A stretch of DNA of 63,928 bases from Tubiluchus corallicola (GCA_030141605.1 JAQGDQ010000613.1:64001-127928); one strand, 5' to 3'. Positions 41,401-54,400 are shown, counted from the stretch's first letter. Made by a program: numbers and translations. Notes: a model not told the origin generated them from the sequence alone.

Positions 41401-44400
41401 CTATGATTTTTGTCAGTTCAGTTTTATTGTGTTTAATTGTTTATGCTATCGTCTCATCATCCGAGGGTTCAGACTGGTGTAGGGCCAGGCCATCCATTCC
41501 TTGTGATAATGGTATGTTAGGTTCTGTATTCAAGATGAGTCACATGTTATTTTGCACTGTTTAAATACAAAGCATACATTTCTCAGATAATCTGCACTTT
41601 TAATTGGTGTCTGAACTTTTTTATTTATCATTTATTTTTTCTTACTGCTTACTAATTTTTGTAGTATATTTGATGGACTATATAGTTATTTTTATTGTCA
41701 GTAAAACTATTACTACTACTAATTAATTTTCTGTGGAACACTAACATCATTTCTTTTACACAAATGAAACAACAGCTCTCCTTGCCACCCCTTCCCATTT
41801 TAGATGTAAATGCACTGTACATCAAGTAAACAGTTTAAGATGAGTAAAAAAAACAACACAACTGAAGCCATGAATTTTTTGATGATATACATACTGTAAC
41901 ACATACTGTGTTAAATGGTCATTATCAAGTTTAGCTTTGATGCTCACCGTTTCTGTCTTACAGGAGAGAGATCTGGGAGATGAATATGGCTGGAAACAAG
42001 TGCATGGTGACGTGTTCCGACCCGCGTTTCATCCGATGCTGTTTACTGCTCTTATTGGTTCAGGGTATCAAATGGCTGTTGTGACTATGTTTGTTGTATG
42101 TTTCACCATCATGGGAGAATTATACACAGAGTAAGTGCTTTTTTATAGTATCAAGAACATTCTGTCAGTAAATCAAGTGTTCTCCAAGTTTCGTAAGACT
42201 ATTTGGTAAACAGTTTCAGAAAAGCGTATTGACTATGTTTGTTATATGTTTCACCATCATGGGAGAGCTATACACAGAGTGAATGCTTCTTTATAGTATC
42301 AAGAACATTCTCTCAGTAAATCAAGTTTTCTCCAAGTTTCATAAGACTATTTGGTAAACCGTTTCAGAAAAGTGCTTTGTAGGCATTAGAGAACACCTAC
42401 ACCTTATATTTTAGTATAGTTTTAGTTTATTTCACATCTATTTAACATAGAAAACAGTTTTCATAAAGCAATAAAAATACAGTACAAGCATACTACTTAC
42501 TTAAGAAACCTTGTTAAATCAACATGTCCATGTTTTTTGTGAAATAACTTAACATTTCCAGCTATAAGTAATGGCGAGTCATTTACAGAAGCAAGCATCA
42601 GTTCCATATTGTAACAACAGGATGTGAGAAAAATTCATTAAAGTGTATCTACGTGTATGTCTTACAAGGAGCTTTAACGATTGATTACTTTTACTTTTAT
42701 TATTCAGAGTTTTGGTAAAGAGGGATTCAGTCTTTTTAGCTTTTAGTCAATGTTTTAGTGAATTGGTTTATAATGATTTACCTTGTGTCTTTAAAGAGGA
42801 TATTGATAACACTGGCATTTGTATTAATACGTAGCATAGCCATCCATTCTTGGAGTGTTAATTATACATATCTAAAATCCAGTGCATTCTTTGATTAGTA
42901 AGTTTCTCTGTTGTTTTTAACGTATTTCTATGGTGCTTTAAATTGTTAGAATCTCCATGTTCATGAATAGTTTGCTTTCAGGCGCGGATCCCTACTCAGT
43001 ACAGCTATCTTCGTATATGCAGCTACATCACCAGTGAACGGCTACTTTGGAGGTAGCCTGTATGCACGCATGGGAGGTGAGAATTGGTAGAAGTTTTTTG
43101 ATAATTATATATTGGTAGTGACAAGTTATTGATAGTTGCTGACTAAGATTAAATTCAGCTCAGGAAAGGATGTACAAAAGGAACCTAGTTTTCTACGGAT
43201 TTGAACCAAGACCTTTGTGATGTAAGCTCATACTCTTATTTGTTGCATGATTCAGTTCTTTGCATCTTCGTGTAGCACAATGATCAGTGTAGGGAAAATG
43301 GTTATAAGTCTTGATTTTTTTAAATTTTGGCTTGATAATGTTTTTTTTTGTGCATTTTAGGTAAGATATGGATTAAGCAAATGCTGTTGAGTGCCTTTCT
43401 CCTGCCTAGTTTAGTGTGTGGTACAGCATTTACGATCAACTTTATTGCTATCTATTATCACGCCTCAAGGGCTATCCCATTTGGCAGTATGGTGAGTAAT
43501 TAAACTTCCTGTCATTGCTAAATTAGAACTACATTATATAAACGGACAAAAAACAAGAACCTTTATGCATTTTTATTAATTGCTCAGGATTTGTGGTTGG
43601 ACTAATAGTTGAGTTTTTAAGTCAAACATTTACAATTTACTGTTTTTTTTTGTTTGTTTGTCTCAGAAATGAGTGGTTGTGAATTTAAACTGTTGATGGA
43701 TGACAGGGAGTGATCTGTTTGAGGATTTAATTCCTTGCTGTCATCCATAGCACACAGTGGTAGGCACAACCTTCGTATTGATCATGGCTGTATAATTTTA
43801 CTGTTTACATTTACTCATGTGTATGTATTTATTGTTGCGTCAAATTAATAATAATAATGTAGATATTCCATTGATATTCCAAAACTTAATTCCTCTCTTT
43901 TTTGTTATTTGTGGTTATCCATTAAGCTTTAAAAGGCTGATTTTGTTAATTAATAGACTAATACATGCAATAAATTTGACTTTTGACTGTCATTGTACAG
44001 TTTGCAGACAGTACATCAGTGTTTGCAATATTATATTTTAAATAATATTCCACCAGGTGGCAGTCACGTGCATATGTTTATTTGTCATTCTGCCGCTGAC
44101 ACTAGTCGGAACTGTTTTGGGCAGAAATCTCGCTGGACAACCTGACCATCCTTGTAGGATCAACGCGGTGCCACGACCTATTCCAGAGAAAAAGTGGTAT
44201 GTCTCGGCATTAGTGTATCGTTTTATGCGTTATTTAGATCGGCATTGATTCCACTCTAGTAAAATTACATGAATATTTATGAAGATACTGCATTAGTTCA
44301 AGCCAATTTTATTACAGACACATAAAAACAGTTAAAAATTAAAATCATGCCAAATGTTTCGACTAGCTGCTGCTTTTAATCATCAGTGATAAATTTACAA

Positions 44401-47400
44401 ACACACAACCAGTTTATATAGGCAGAGCCTATTATGCACTAATTAAGTAGTTAACAGAAATTATCTACTTATTAAAAGTGATACGTTTTAGTGATGATTT
44501 GATACATTTTTACCACGTCGTTCCGATACTAAAGCAAAACCGGACCCAGTCTTAAATTGCAGGTCGAAACAATTTACTCTTTAAAGTGTTGTAAGGAAGC
44601 ATACTGTTTTTTCAAAAATGATTTATGTGAAAGAATTATTACCACACAAAGTCATTTTCGCATTCACACCACTAGTTCTTCACTGTTACATGCATTTTGC
44701 CATTCGCTAGTTAGATGAGTACTGGTGCCTGTATTTTGGAAATGTATTACACAAAAAACAGGTGCTATGCCTCTCTGTTCAAATGTGTTAGTTTGTGACG
44801 AACTACACACATTCGACAGCTCATGCTTGAGCACAACAGTAAATTTGAAATTTGAATTTTTATCTTAAAACATTTTAGTACAACACACTGAATATCTTAC
44901 AGTAGCACTGTACTTCAATTTTTGCTTTTGCAAACACGTGCAACACGCTCATGGAATATTTTTGCCGTTGAAAATTATGTTAGTTTGTGGTGTCATCAAT
45001 AGTTGGCTCGCCCATTGTTAATTATGTTTTCAATCTATAATTTAATTATCAGAAACGCTTTTGCAGCAGTAAATGTGTTAAAATGTATACTTTTATCAGA
45101 CTTGAAAATGGGGTAGTATATGAAAAATCATCCTGTTTTCCTTTAATGTTTCTTGTGTCTTTGCAAATCTGTGAAATTGCCTACAAGTAATAAGGACCCA
45201 AATACGCAAATGTACCGTGCATGTATATTAGATACAATATTTCTTATTCTTTTAGGTACATGGAGCCTTACGTTATAGTTATTTTGGGTGGAATCTTGCC
45301 GTTCGGTTCCATATTTATTGAAATGTAAGTTTGTCACTTTTGCTGTCATTATTTGTCAAGTACAAATGGCCGATCGGATGTATTTTATTGGGCATGGGTA
45401 GAGCTGTGTAGAAAATGATGATTTGCTAGGCCTTCCCATTAAAAGTGCATTATAGTACTTCAACTTGTAACATCTTGTGCTAATTGTAGTACTTTTTAGT
45501 TTATATGTAAAATTCTGTAGGTAGTACTCACTAGTCTATTTGAACATACACAGTTCTCTAGTATGGTAAAGCAGTGCTGTTAACACTAGTGTTTTTAAAT
45601 TTCAACTTAGGCCTACTGCGTTGAAATTTAAATAATATATGTAAACTAATTAAACCTATATCAATGAAACATGAGAAACCGATACCGAAACTAAACCGAA
45701 CAGAAACATTTTTACAAAACCAGCTAGTGTTAAAACTGAAAAAAAGAAAAATCAAAAATAAGTAAAATATTTTGTTTTTTCGTTTGTCTGCTTTTATTTA
45801 CGGTGATCCAAATTACTGATAAAAAAGTTCAATCATGTTTTACAGTATGGAACCTTAAGTTTGATCGAGTGGCTTACGCTAGAAAAATTAATGCGTTACA
45901 ATATTTTTGGATTTAAGTATCCTTAATGATTAATGTTTAAAGATCATAATGCTTCATTTTATTTTATTTTGTAGATATTTTGTTGCCTATAATATTTCAT
46001 AAATTATAAAATTAAATGCGATTTTGCTCAAATAAATTCAAACGTGGTTTGATATTTCGGTTGATTGGGCCTGGAGACCCTAAACTTCATAATGGTCAGC
46101 ACTGAAGATATGCCGAATGCTGTGAAAAGCACATCACAAGCTGTAATGTAAATGAAATTTTCGCTTTATTTGAACTATTTTAGCCAAGATTTTTCAGCAG
46201 TTCTTGACATCTAGGAGAAAAGAAAAGGTAAATAGGATAAATATTAGTAAAACCTCGGAAAAATGTTACCGAAGATTATCCGAAATTTCGGCTACAAAAT
46301 TTAACAAATTCCAGCGAAACCGAAACTTAACCAACAGTGCAAGTATCGGTAAACCGAACCAAAAATTTCCTTTTGGTGACATCCCTGATTGAACAACTTT
46401 TGTCTTTCTGAGTTTAGACATTTTTTCTAAGCATTTCATATGTTACACTTCAGCGGGATATTCTTCAGAAAATCGTATTGTATATTTTGTGTCTGGTAAC
46501 CACTAATTGCTTGGATTAATTAACTAATTATTAAAATTTTTTGTGTTTTAGGTACTTTATTTTCACCTCATTCTGGGCCTACAAGATATATTATGTCTAC
46601 GGCTTTATGCTTCTTGTATTTGTTATACTGATGGTAGTTACCTGCTGCGTCACTGTTGTCTGTACATACTTCTTGTTAAATGCTGAAGATTATCGATGGT
46701 ATGTTAATGTCATAGTGTGCTATATTTTTGTTTAAGGTATAACTTAGTTTAAAGTAGAATATAAGGGAATTTTAAAGTATTTACTCAATTAACTTTTCAT
46801 GCAAAGTAGTATTACTTAGCATTATGCTTACCTGTTTGAAAAACTTATGTAATTCGAAAAGAAAATTATTAATAATTTAAAATATTCACGTCACCTGGTA
46901 AAATTGCACTGCATTGCCAATCCAGTGTGCACCACTGATTCACCAAAAAACGTTATTAATCTTACTGACAATATAAAGTAATTAAACTTTTGCTTAGCTA
47001 GCAAAGCATGTGCTACAAATGCTTTGATAATTTTTTCAAACTTTACACAATGTTATCTAAACTTGTTTTAAACAAGTTAGCGTTAAAATGGCTGCACCTG
47101 ACGGTCATCGCAGGAGCTTAATTTCCAAGTTTTTTACGGCGTTGGTGCTAATACAAACTTTGTGCGCAATAAAGCAGCATGAAAGTGATGCAAAATTTCA
47201 ACACATATTTTTAAGCTTTATTTATGAAGAGTGTTTTCTTGTGCTTTAAGCCTTTTTGTTTGTGACAGATGTTATCATTTGAACTATTGGGTTGGGTGCT
47301 GTACATCAGTAGTTTTATTGTTGAATGTTATTTTATCACCCAAGTTCATTAAAGCCTACAGAGCTTAGAATTCTGTAGCTTTAGCTAACGTTTATTCACG

Positions 47401-50117
47401 AATTCAAATCCTGAATATGCTTTCTTCTAAAATGTGAGAACACTTTGAAAAGATTTTTATTGAAATATGTTTTTCTAGGCAGTGGACTAGTTTCTTAGCT
47501 GGTGGATCTACGGCAGCTTATGTGTATATCTATTCTTTCTACTATTTCTTTTTTAAAACAAAGTAAGTAAACTCTAGTAATATGAGTAATATTAGTATCT
47601 TGATAAGAAGTTTCACTTTATTAAGCTTCTTTACATTTGTATGCAAGTTAGCTAAAAAGTTATAGGGTTCCAAAAGGGATGTTCAACAAATTATTTCGGA
47701 ACTTTAAATAATGTTTACATGTATGTCAAAATAGCCTTTAGAGTAGAACTAAAATAAAAGAAATTGAAATATTTGAATGAAAGACAGTTTGTCTATAACT
47801 GACTGTCAATGTTTAAGTAAAAGTTTGCGTTAATTTGTGTTTTGCATAGTTTTCGTGTTTGTGTGCTTGCATGGCAAAATCACTCGTAAATTAGCAATTA
47901 AGCTTTTCTAGTTATTCACATAATCCTGAATTTCCATTTCATGAAGATTATTTTGATACCAAGTTCTACGCTGTATCTTATTTCTAAGCTGAGATATCCA
48001 TGGTGAAGTTGAGGTGCTCTTTACACACTGAAAAGCTTAATCTTGAGAAAATCCTTATTAAAGTTGGCCATTGTTTTTTGTCGCATTTCTACAAAACATT
48101 TAGCACCCGCACAAATGTTGGTTGCTATGGATTTTGCAAGAACACATTGAAATTGTTTAAATCCAGTAGATGGCTCTTTCTAATGAAGATCTGGACTTGG
48201 TAACAGGAAAAATCCGAAGCAAAATGATTGTTTCCATGAGCTACTACTGGAGTTTGAAAATACAAGTTTTTCACAATAATAGTGGTACTAGCTTTTAGCG
48301 CAGAAAATTGGTACAAAGTTATAATAATAGATTTTTGGTGTTCTTTTGAACACTTTCTCCATAATTTTATGTGACAATATAAAAGTCCAATATATTTAGC
48401 ATTTGCTTTTATAAAAAACACAAAATTAACATTTGACCAAATTTTTTGTGCATTTTAATTTGAAGCATAATAACATAGTTTTAACTATGCTGTCTTGTGG
48501 ACGGTTTTGATTTGCAAGCACACATTTAATAACTTATAGTTACTTCCATGATGATGTCTACTTCAAAGCTTATGATTTTCTATATTATTATTTGCAGAAT
48601 GTACGGTTTGTTCCAAACGACATTCTACTTCGGATACATGGCGCTATTCTGTGCAGCGCTTGGAATCATGTGTGGTAAGTAACTGATCAAGATTCTGTGA
48701 TTCATTAATTAGGTTATGACTGTGAATGCCAAACTGTTCATAAAAGTTTATCTTATAACGTTACTATCCTCGCGGGTAACGAGTTGAAAAAAGGAGATGC
48801 TGAAAAATTGTGAGCCAGTCGGGCACTGAACCGGAGACCCTAGAATTAGAATTTTTCAGCGTTGCCTTTCTTTACCTCATTACCTCCAAGGGTAACAATT
48901 GTTGTGAAATAAACTGTAATGGTTTATGAACATTCAGGCACAAACAGTTGTAACCTAATTAATAATATCTTTAATTGCGAGCTAATTTGATTGTTTGACT
49001 CATTAAATGGGGTTTACACAGTGGTGTTTGGTTAAGTTAAAATGAGCTTAAGTTAAAAGGAGTAAACCAGAAGGAATATTGCAGGAAGAATAAAAGTACA
49101 CATACGTTTGCAAGAGAATTGGGTGCAGTGATTTATGTAGTTTTTGCCTCAGTTGCTACAAAAGTATTCTTGTATTTGGAAATGAGTTATGGTTAAGAGA
49201 GAGAGAGAGAGGCCCGATTCTGGGTTCTCGCGTGTAGTTCTTTGCTGTTACATGCATTCACTAGTTAGACGGGTGCCAGCATCTGCATCTTGTAATTGCA
49301 CAAAAAAACAGGCACTGTGCTCCTCTGTTCATGTCTAGTTCAGTTGTGATGTGACACACATATTCGAGAATTTGTGTGAGCACAGCAGTAAACTTGAAAT
49401 TTAAATTGTTAAACTTAAAATTTAGCGAGTTTTTGAACGTCACATTGAATGTTCTACAGTTGCACTGTACATCAATTGTTGCCTTTACAAACGCATGCAG
49501 CACACTTGTGAAATGTTTGTGCTGTTGAAAATTATGTTCATATGTGAAGCAATCACTAGCTGAGCTTGCACGCTGTTGATAAAGATTTAACCTATTATTC
49601 AATTATCAGAAACACCTTGACATTATTAAAGGTGTTGAAATGCGTACTTTTTATGAACTTCAAAATGAGATAGGATATGAAAAATCATCCTGTTTTCCTT
49701 TTAGTATTGAATCCATACTTAATAAAATGAATTGAATTTGATGCTTAATGATAACTATGAGAATGCGTGCCTGTTAATGGTCACTGGAATTATAAAAACC
49801 CTAATGTGACTGTCTATTTGTATGGGCTGGCCTTTAGTTGACTGTGAATGTGTATGATAATGTCCAAAATGTTGTTAGAATAAGAAGTAACATTTCTGAG
49901 AGTTTCTAACCTGCATCCTTGGTTTCTGTCTTCATAACTTCCTTTTCAGAAAATAAATTGTAGTCACCATGGCAACTGCAGTGCAAAATGTAAATTACAC
50001 TTTGTATTTGAGATTTTTTGTATATTATAATTATATTTCCTTATTCTAGGAACGTTTGGTTATGTCGGTACGAATGCTTTTGTTCGAAAGATTTATGCCA
50101 CCGTGAAAATCGACTGA
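34307..50117 (+). CDS. TM9SF3: Transmembrane 9 superfamily member 3 (nonaspanin)
   Basis: Nine-span endomembrane protein of the nonaspanin family, thought to act in Golgi sorting or trafficking of membrane proteins. Fifteen + exons: 34307-34390, 37699-37894, 38516-38638, 39484-39644, 39829-39906, 40728-40859, 41964-42130, 42982-43076, 43361-43491, 44057-44196, 45256-45324, 46552-46698, 47479-47562, 48598-48674 and 50050-50117. Phases close exactly: 1752 nt, 583 aa (human 589). Residues 1-22 are a signal peptide ([15 protein letters not shown]), then [20 protein letters not shown]. The lumenal domain carries NRQETYTYF and [12 protein letters not shown]. The first span is at about 218-239 ([16 protein letters not shown]), followed by [48 protein letters not shown] and LLNAEDYRW. 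The C-terminus KVKID matches the KxD/E Golgi-retention signal of the family. Introns hold several repeat copies, and exon 7 is partly duplicated downstream. Identity is nearly certain. Confidence 0.97.
35893..36915. repeat. Dispersed repeat M, copy 1, split by a nested MITE
   Basis: The left part (acatgtattttgccattcac) and the right part (aacaggtgctgtacatctca through atgaaaaatcgtcc) correspond to one continuous repeat at 44680-45140 and 49225-49700. The interruption is the element at 35919-36502. Located in TM9SF3 intron 1. Confidence 0.6.
35919..36502. mobile_element. MITE nested in repeat M
   Basis: The ends aagtggcatttgcatagcat and the inverse of gtaaatgccacttt agree, with cagatgca further in at both sides. 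Removing it restores the repeat M order seen in the uninterrupted copies, which proves the insertion boundaries to within a few bases. Confidence 0.6.
37119..37597. mobile_element. hAT-like MITE with GAGTCGG-rich ends and 8-bp target duplication
   Basis: A 479-bp element. The left end CAGAGCTGTGGAGTCGG and the right end CCGACTCCACAGCCATG are inverse. The flanks tttctaac (37111-37118) and tctctaac (37598-37605) agree at 7 of 8 bases. Both sub-terminal regions are packed with gagtcggagt repeats. It ends 101 bp before TM9SF3 exon 2. Confidence 0.7.
38028..38452 (+). repeat. Polypyrimidine tract ending in (CT)n
   Basis: About 425 bp are almost pure C/T on +, with the last 95 bp essentially (TC)n. 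It occupies TM9SF3 intron 2 and stops about 63 bp before the exon 3 acceptor. The apparent Ser/Leu-rich open frames in it are composition artefacts. Confidence 0.95.
40118..40539. mobile_element. MITE family I, copy 2
   Basis: In TM9SF3 intron 5. It starts acagggttcccattctgg and ends atcaggaaccctg. The body is shared with 25891-26246, including gtcagggaaatttattttaa in opposite orientation. Confidence 0.6.
42083..42378 (+). repeat. Tandem duplication (148-bp period) of TM9SF3 exon 7 3' end plus donor
   Basis: Unit 1 (42083-42230) covers the last 48 coding bases of exon 7, its donor GTAAGT and 100 bp of intron. Unit 2 (42231-42378) repeats this with a few changes, and the donor becomes GTGAAT. 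The second copy is a non-functional exon end inside intron 7. Confidence 0.9.
44680..45140. repeat. Dispersed repeat M, copy 2
   Basis: Uninterrupted copy in TM9SF3 intron 10. It starts near tgttacatgcattttgccat and ends near aaaatcatcctgttttcctt. It contains the 'cactgta...tcaatttt' and 'aaacacgtgcaacacgctc' blocks found in the other two copies. Confidence 0.6.
45393..45617 (+). repeat. Dispersed repeat N, copy 1
   Basis: Matches 50486-50730 in the same orientation; the landmark acttgtaacatcttgtgcta is identical in both. Located in TM9SF3 intron 11. Confidence 0.65.
46848..47225 (+). repeat. Dispersed repeat, copy 2 of 2 (also 4170-4535)
   Basis: In TM9SF3 intron 12. The same block order as 4170-4535, including aataaagtaatt...acttttgcttag and cacctgacggtcatcg, with substantial divergence. 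Confidence 0.5.
47860..48524. mobile_element. MITE family H, copy 3
   Basis: A 665-bp element in TM9SF3 intron 13. The ends are TGTGTGCTTGCATGGCAAAA and the inverse of ttttgatttgcaagcacaca. It lies about 70 bp upstream of exon 14 and carries the same body as the two copies in HIF1AN introns. Confidence 0.65.
48767..48905. repeat. Short foldback element
   Basis: ggagatgctgaaaaatt at the left pairs with aatttttcagcgttgcc at the right, and the ends gttac...gtaac are also inverse. It is about 140 bp in TM9SF3 intron 14. The centre (cgggcactgaaccggagacc) is GC-rich. Confidence 0.45.
49225..49700. repeat. Dispersed repeat M, copy 3
   Basis: Copy in TM9SF3 intron 14, same orientation. The landmarks are gctgttacatgcattcacta, aacgcatgcagcacacttg and gaaaaatcatcctgttttcc. 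It is preceded by a short (GA)n tract. Confidence 0.6.
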
Positions 50118-50918
50118 TCCAGTCTGTATCGTTAGTCCTGCATTACGCTCGTTAACAAATTGACAAGGATAGAGTTTGTTCTATAATTAATGATGTTATT
50201 TTATTATCAAGTTACCTTTGGTTACCCTGTTGAACTGTGGTTCTGGTCTGTACAATTTCAAGCTGGTGACATATTTTCTTAAGTCACTGTCTAAACGAGG
50301 TGCAATATGGCATACAATGAGAACGATGAGAGTGCACAATGTGGGAGCAAAATGCACAGTTATAAAGTTCAGGAGCATATTATTGAACTGAGGTGATATT
50401 GCGTGATTTTTAGTTAAAAATTTCAACATCAGACATGTGTAAAGTTCGCCAGTAACATATAGCTGATTGGATTTGTTTCATTTGACATGGGTAGAGCCTT
50501 GTAGTAATATTAGAAAATGATGCTTTGGTGGGCCTTCTGATCAAAAGTACATTACAGTGCTCCAACTTGTAACATCTTGTGCTAATTGTAGTACTTTTAA
50601 TTGATATATAAAATTCTGTATGTAGTACTTACTAGTCTATCTGAACATACACAGTTCTGTAATAGTGCAAAACAGTATTGTTGACTAATGTATTTAAATG
50701 GTAACTTAGGCCTACTTAAATAGGCCTAATTAGGCCTATTCCATTGAAATTTAATTAGCAGAGTAAGCTAAGTATATCAGTTCTTGATACTGATGAGTAC
50801 TGTTTTTACTCTCATGATAAATTCAGTACATTATTTTGATGTATTTACTCCATTTTGCATGATGTGCTACGTTGAGTATCGCTAAATTATATTTTAATGA
50901 CAAGTTTGTATGAATAAA
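50118..50918 (+). other. TM9SF3 3' UTR with candidate poly(A) signal
   Basis: AATAAA lies at 50913-50918, about 800 bp after the stop. The UTR includes a dispersed repeat copy (50486-50730) also found in TM9SF3 intron 11. The extent is inferred from the signal alone. Confidence 0.45.
50486..50730 (+). repeat. Dispersed repeat N, copy 2, within the TM9SF3 3' UTR
   Basis: Same blocks as 45393-45617 (catgggtagagc, acttgtaacatcttgtgcta, acatacacagttct, acttaggcctac). It is followed by extra copies of taggccta. It would be transcribed as part of the mRNA if the UTR extends to 50918. Confidence 0.65.
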
Positions 50919-51020
50919 CTGTAAATACAAATGTGTAATTATTAGCTATAAGTTTGGTGTTTTCCTTGGGCTATTAACAAACTGTTTCTGGCAAAATGTT
51001 TCCTTTTTACATGATGTGAA

Positions 51021-51480
51021 CAAAGTTCATATGAATATGTAGTGTGGCTGTGTCGGTGTGACACATGAATATGTAGTGTGGCTGTGTCAGTGTGACACAT
51101 GAATATGTAGTGTGGCTGTGTCAGTGTGACACATGAATATGTAGTGTGGCTCTGTTTGTGTGACACATCTGAATATGTAGTGTGGCTCTGTCGGTGTGGC
51201 ACATGAATATATAGTGTGGCTGTGTCGGTGTGACACATATGAATATGTAGTGTGGCTCTGTCAGTGTGGCACATCAATGTGTAGTGTGGCTCCGTCAATG
51301 TGACACATTGAATATATAGTGTGGCTCTGTCGGTGTGGCACATGAATGTGTAGTGTGGCACGTGAATGTGTAGTGTGGCTCCATCAATGTGACACATCTG
51401 AATATATAGTGTGGCTCCGTCAATGTGACACATCTGAATATGTAGCGTGGCTCTGTCGGAGTGGCACAAGAATATGTAGA
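51021..51480. repeat. Minisatellite, about 34-bp unit
   Basis: About 13 imperfect copies of gaatatgtagtgtggctctg followed by tcggtgtgacacat. Units vary by short indels and by ctg/ccg and cggt/caat substitutions. It begins about 100 bp after the TM9SF3 poly(A) signal. A minus-strand open frame of about 183 codons runs through it only because the unit length and composition allow it. Confidence 0.9.
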
Positions 51481-54400
51481 GCAACTCCGTCAATGGGAAA
51501 TAGTTGTAAAGTCAAAATAAAAAGTGTTGAGTTGCCAAATCGTCTTTCTTGGCAGTTTACTGCTCATATGTTCAACGAAATTTATCTTAAACACACAAGC
51601 ATAAGAGCATAACAAACGCTATGAATATTATGTATATAAGTGAAAAGTGATTATTACTGAATCATTTGCATAAATGTAAAACTCTTCTGTATTCCAGTTT
51701 TTGAAGGTTTTCTTGCTGTACTTAATAGTAATGGCACTGATTTGTCTTGTTGTTTTGATTCTGTTAACCAGTTTCTTTACATTGCTTGTGAAATTTATTT
51801 ATTGATGTTTTTGCTTATGATCATACATGTGCTTGGAGTGGACACCGGTCAGTGGTGGGCTGACTGCCCTACACTGCTGTCTATTGTATGTAAAAGAGAG
51901 TCTTTAATTGGCCTGTTTCCATATTTTATTAAATTTCATCATTTAAATTGTTGTAAACTGTGAGCTGTATAATAAACCTAATAAGTTTTATTAATTGATT
52001 TCTTCACGAGCATTTCTTTAAAAGTTAGTATTTGTAATCTTTAAATTACTTGTTTATAAAATCATTAATAAGAAAAGGGATTTCGTGTTGATTAAGTCAA
52101 TGACACAAACTTGGATTCATGAAAACAAATACAAGATCAGCTGGTGCCTACTGCTAATACAAGTACTGCACATCATAATTATTTTGCTTATACCTAGTCC
52201 ACACGGTCTTTCAAAAGTATTCAAAAACACTGAACTCTGTCCACATGATAAGTTTTCATTAACAGTTACTTTGCGCATTACTAGTTGCTGAAGGGGTGTT
52301 CTCTAACGTCTCTTCATTTCTGAAAGAGCGCCAAAATGGCTTGTTGGAAAACGAGCTTCGTTTTAGTTTAGCATGGGCTGCAAAGGAAGTGTGAAACTAA
52401 GGGAAAAAGAACTTCGAAAAAGAAATGAAACAAGAAGACAAAAAATTTCGGGAATTAAAAGCAAAAGTGCAAATTTGGATAACACCAACTATGTTTAATT
52501 ACTTATACTTAGCCCACACATTTCTTCAAAAGAATGACATTCAAAACACAGAACTCTATCCACTGTTACTTTGCGCATAACGATTTCTTGAAGGGATGTT
52601 CTCTAACTTCTCCCTCGTTTCTGAAATAGCGCCAACACGGTGTCGCGAACGTTGTGTTATTCTAGTTTTGCTATTAAAGTTAATTACAGTTTCGACGTTT
52701 CTAATTTGAAAGATAGAAAGGCGGGAGAGCTATTAAGAAGGGCTGAAGATGGGATAAAGACGACAACGTCCGGATTAATCTAGGAAAATAAAGAGAAAGA
52801 GACAATCCAAATCTTATTAAATTGTTTTTATATTTCAGAATAAACTATGCATAACGCTTAGCAGAATGTTTAGTAGTTCACTGTGTGTATTTAACCTGCA
52901 TAATTTATCGTTTTAATGTTTAAACAAATTGAAACCCAGCAATGAATAAAAGCAAAATTAAAATTTGAGTTAATTTATTTATTAGCCATGGCTAATAAAA
53001 TCTAATAAATAATTGAATAATGTAACTTAATTTTATGGATTCACTTCATAAACGTATACGCGATTTTATCACAATTACTGCACAGGAAAGAACACTACGT
53101 TTCACATATTAGATTTCACAAAATATCAAAATACATTATAAGCAAAGAGTTACATTTGGAGTATCAAGCTGATACGTGTCAAACAGTCAGCGTATACAGA
53201 ACCGCATAACTTGTATAAATTTTACGAAGAAAGCAGTTAACAGCCGATGCATATCAGGTCAAGTGGTCAAGCTAGCGTAAAACTATATGTAAGAAAACCA
53301 CGTAAGTAACCTACAGATTGACATGTACAGATTATTTATGATCACCAGGAAAGGTTAAGCAAACTAAATGTATTTAAAGTAAAAATAAAACATTTTGAAG
53401 GAACGCAGCTGCATTGTTAACCAAAAATAAAAATGAAAAGTCATTACAAAACATAGAATTGAACTCTACTCCTGTGCGTCGCGCGACACACGGCTTGTAT
53501 GAAAACAAGGCTTGCTTTAGCACGTGCTGCAAAGGAAGTGTGAAATCAAAGAAAAGAGAATTTTAGCGAAGAAACGAAACAAGAAGTTATGAAATATTTC
53601 CGAAAAGCAGAAACGCAAATAAATTTTAAATTATATTTGGCTAACACCAAGTATGCTGGATTACTAGACAAAATTTCACCTCTTAATAATGCAAAAAGAG
53701 TATGTTGTCAAGGTACCGTAGCTTGCAGAATTTTCAAAAATAAAAAAATGCTGTGATGGCAGCTATAAGAATGTTAAATTTTGTGAAAATGCTTCACTCT
53801 ACTGATCACAAAGTCTTGGAAAATAAATATAATTTTAGAATTCTCGTTCCCTTTTCCTTTTCTGACTTTTGTATATTTTTGGACATTGTTGCATTCTTCT
53901 GAAAGTAATGGAAGATGACTTCCGAGTGTTCCTGTTTTTCAAAGATACCATCTCATCTTTCCTGATTCACGGACGCGTAGGGATACCTGTCCTAAATCTT
54001 ACATAATTATTGTAAGGAATAATATGGTCCCGGGTGAATTATATACCGTTTTTTTTGTGTTACATGTGGTGCCACAATATTGGAGTAAATTATATTCATT
54101 ATGGAACAATTACCTATAGCGAGATTCGATAATTTTCTGATGAACGAAGATACGTTTGAAGTTAATTCAGCTCTAATTTTCATTCTGGGAAAGTGAAACT
54201 CACAATTATGATAACAATTAAAAAGACGTAAAAACCCTATCCATCAGATATATTAGAATATTATATTGTTTTCATGTAGATTTGAATACATGTACATAAA
54301 TGTTAGCTCTCGAATCTAAAATAATTGATGAAAATATTTGCGTATTGTAAATAGGCGAAATGAGTGTAACAGTTGTTTATATGGGTTATAAAGTCAACAG

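Noticed and set aside
50942-51493. 183-codon His/Thr-rich frame on -, also a CRISPR-like look of regular repeats
   Set aside because: The units are directly adjacent and imperfect with no spacers, in a eukaryotic intergenic region; a minisatellite explains both.
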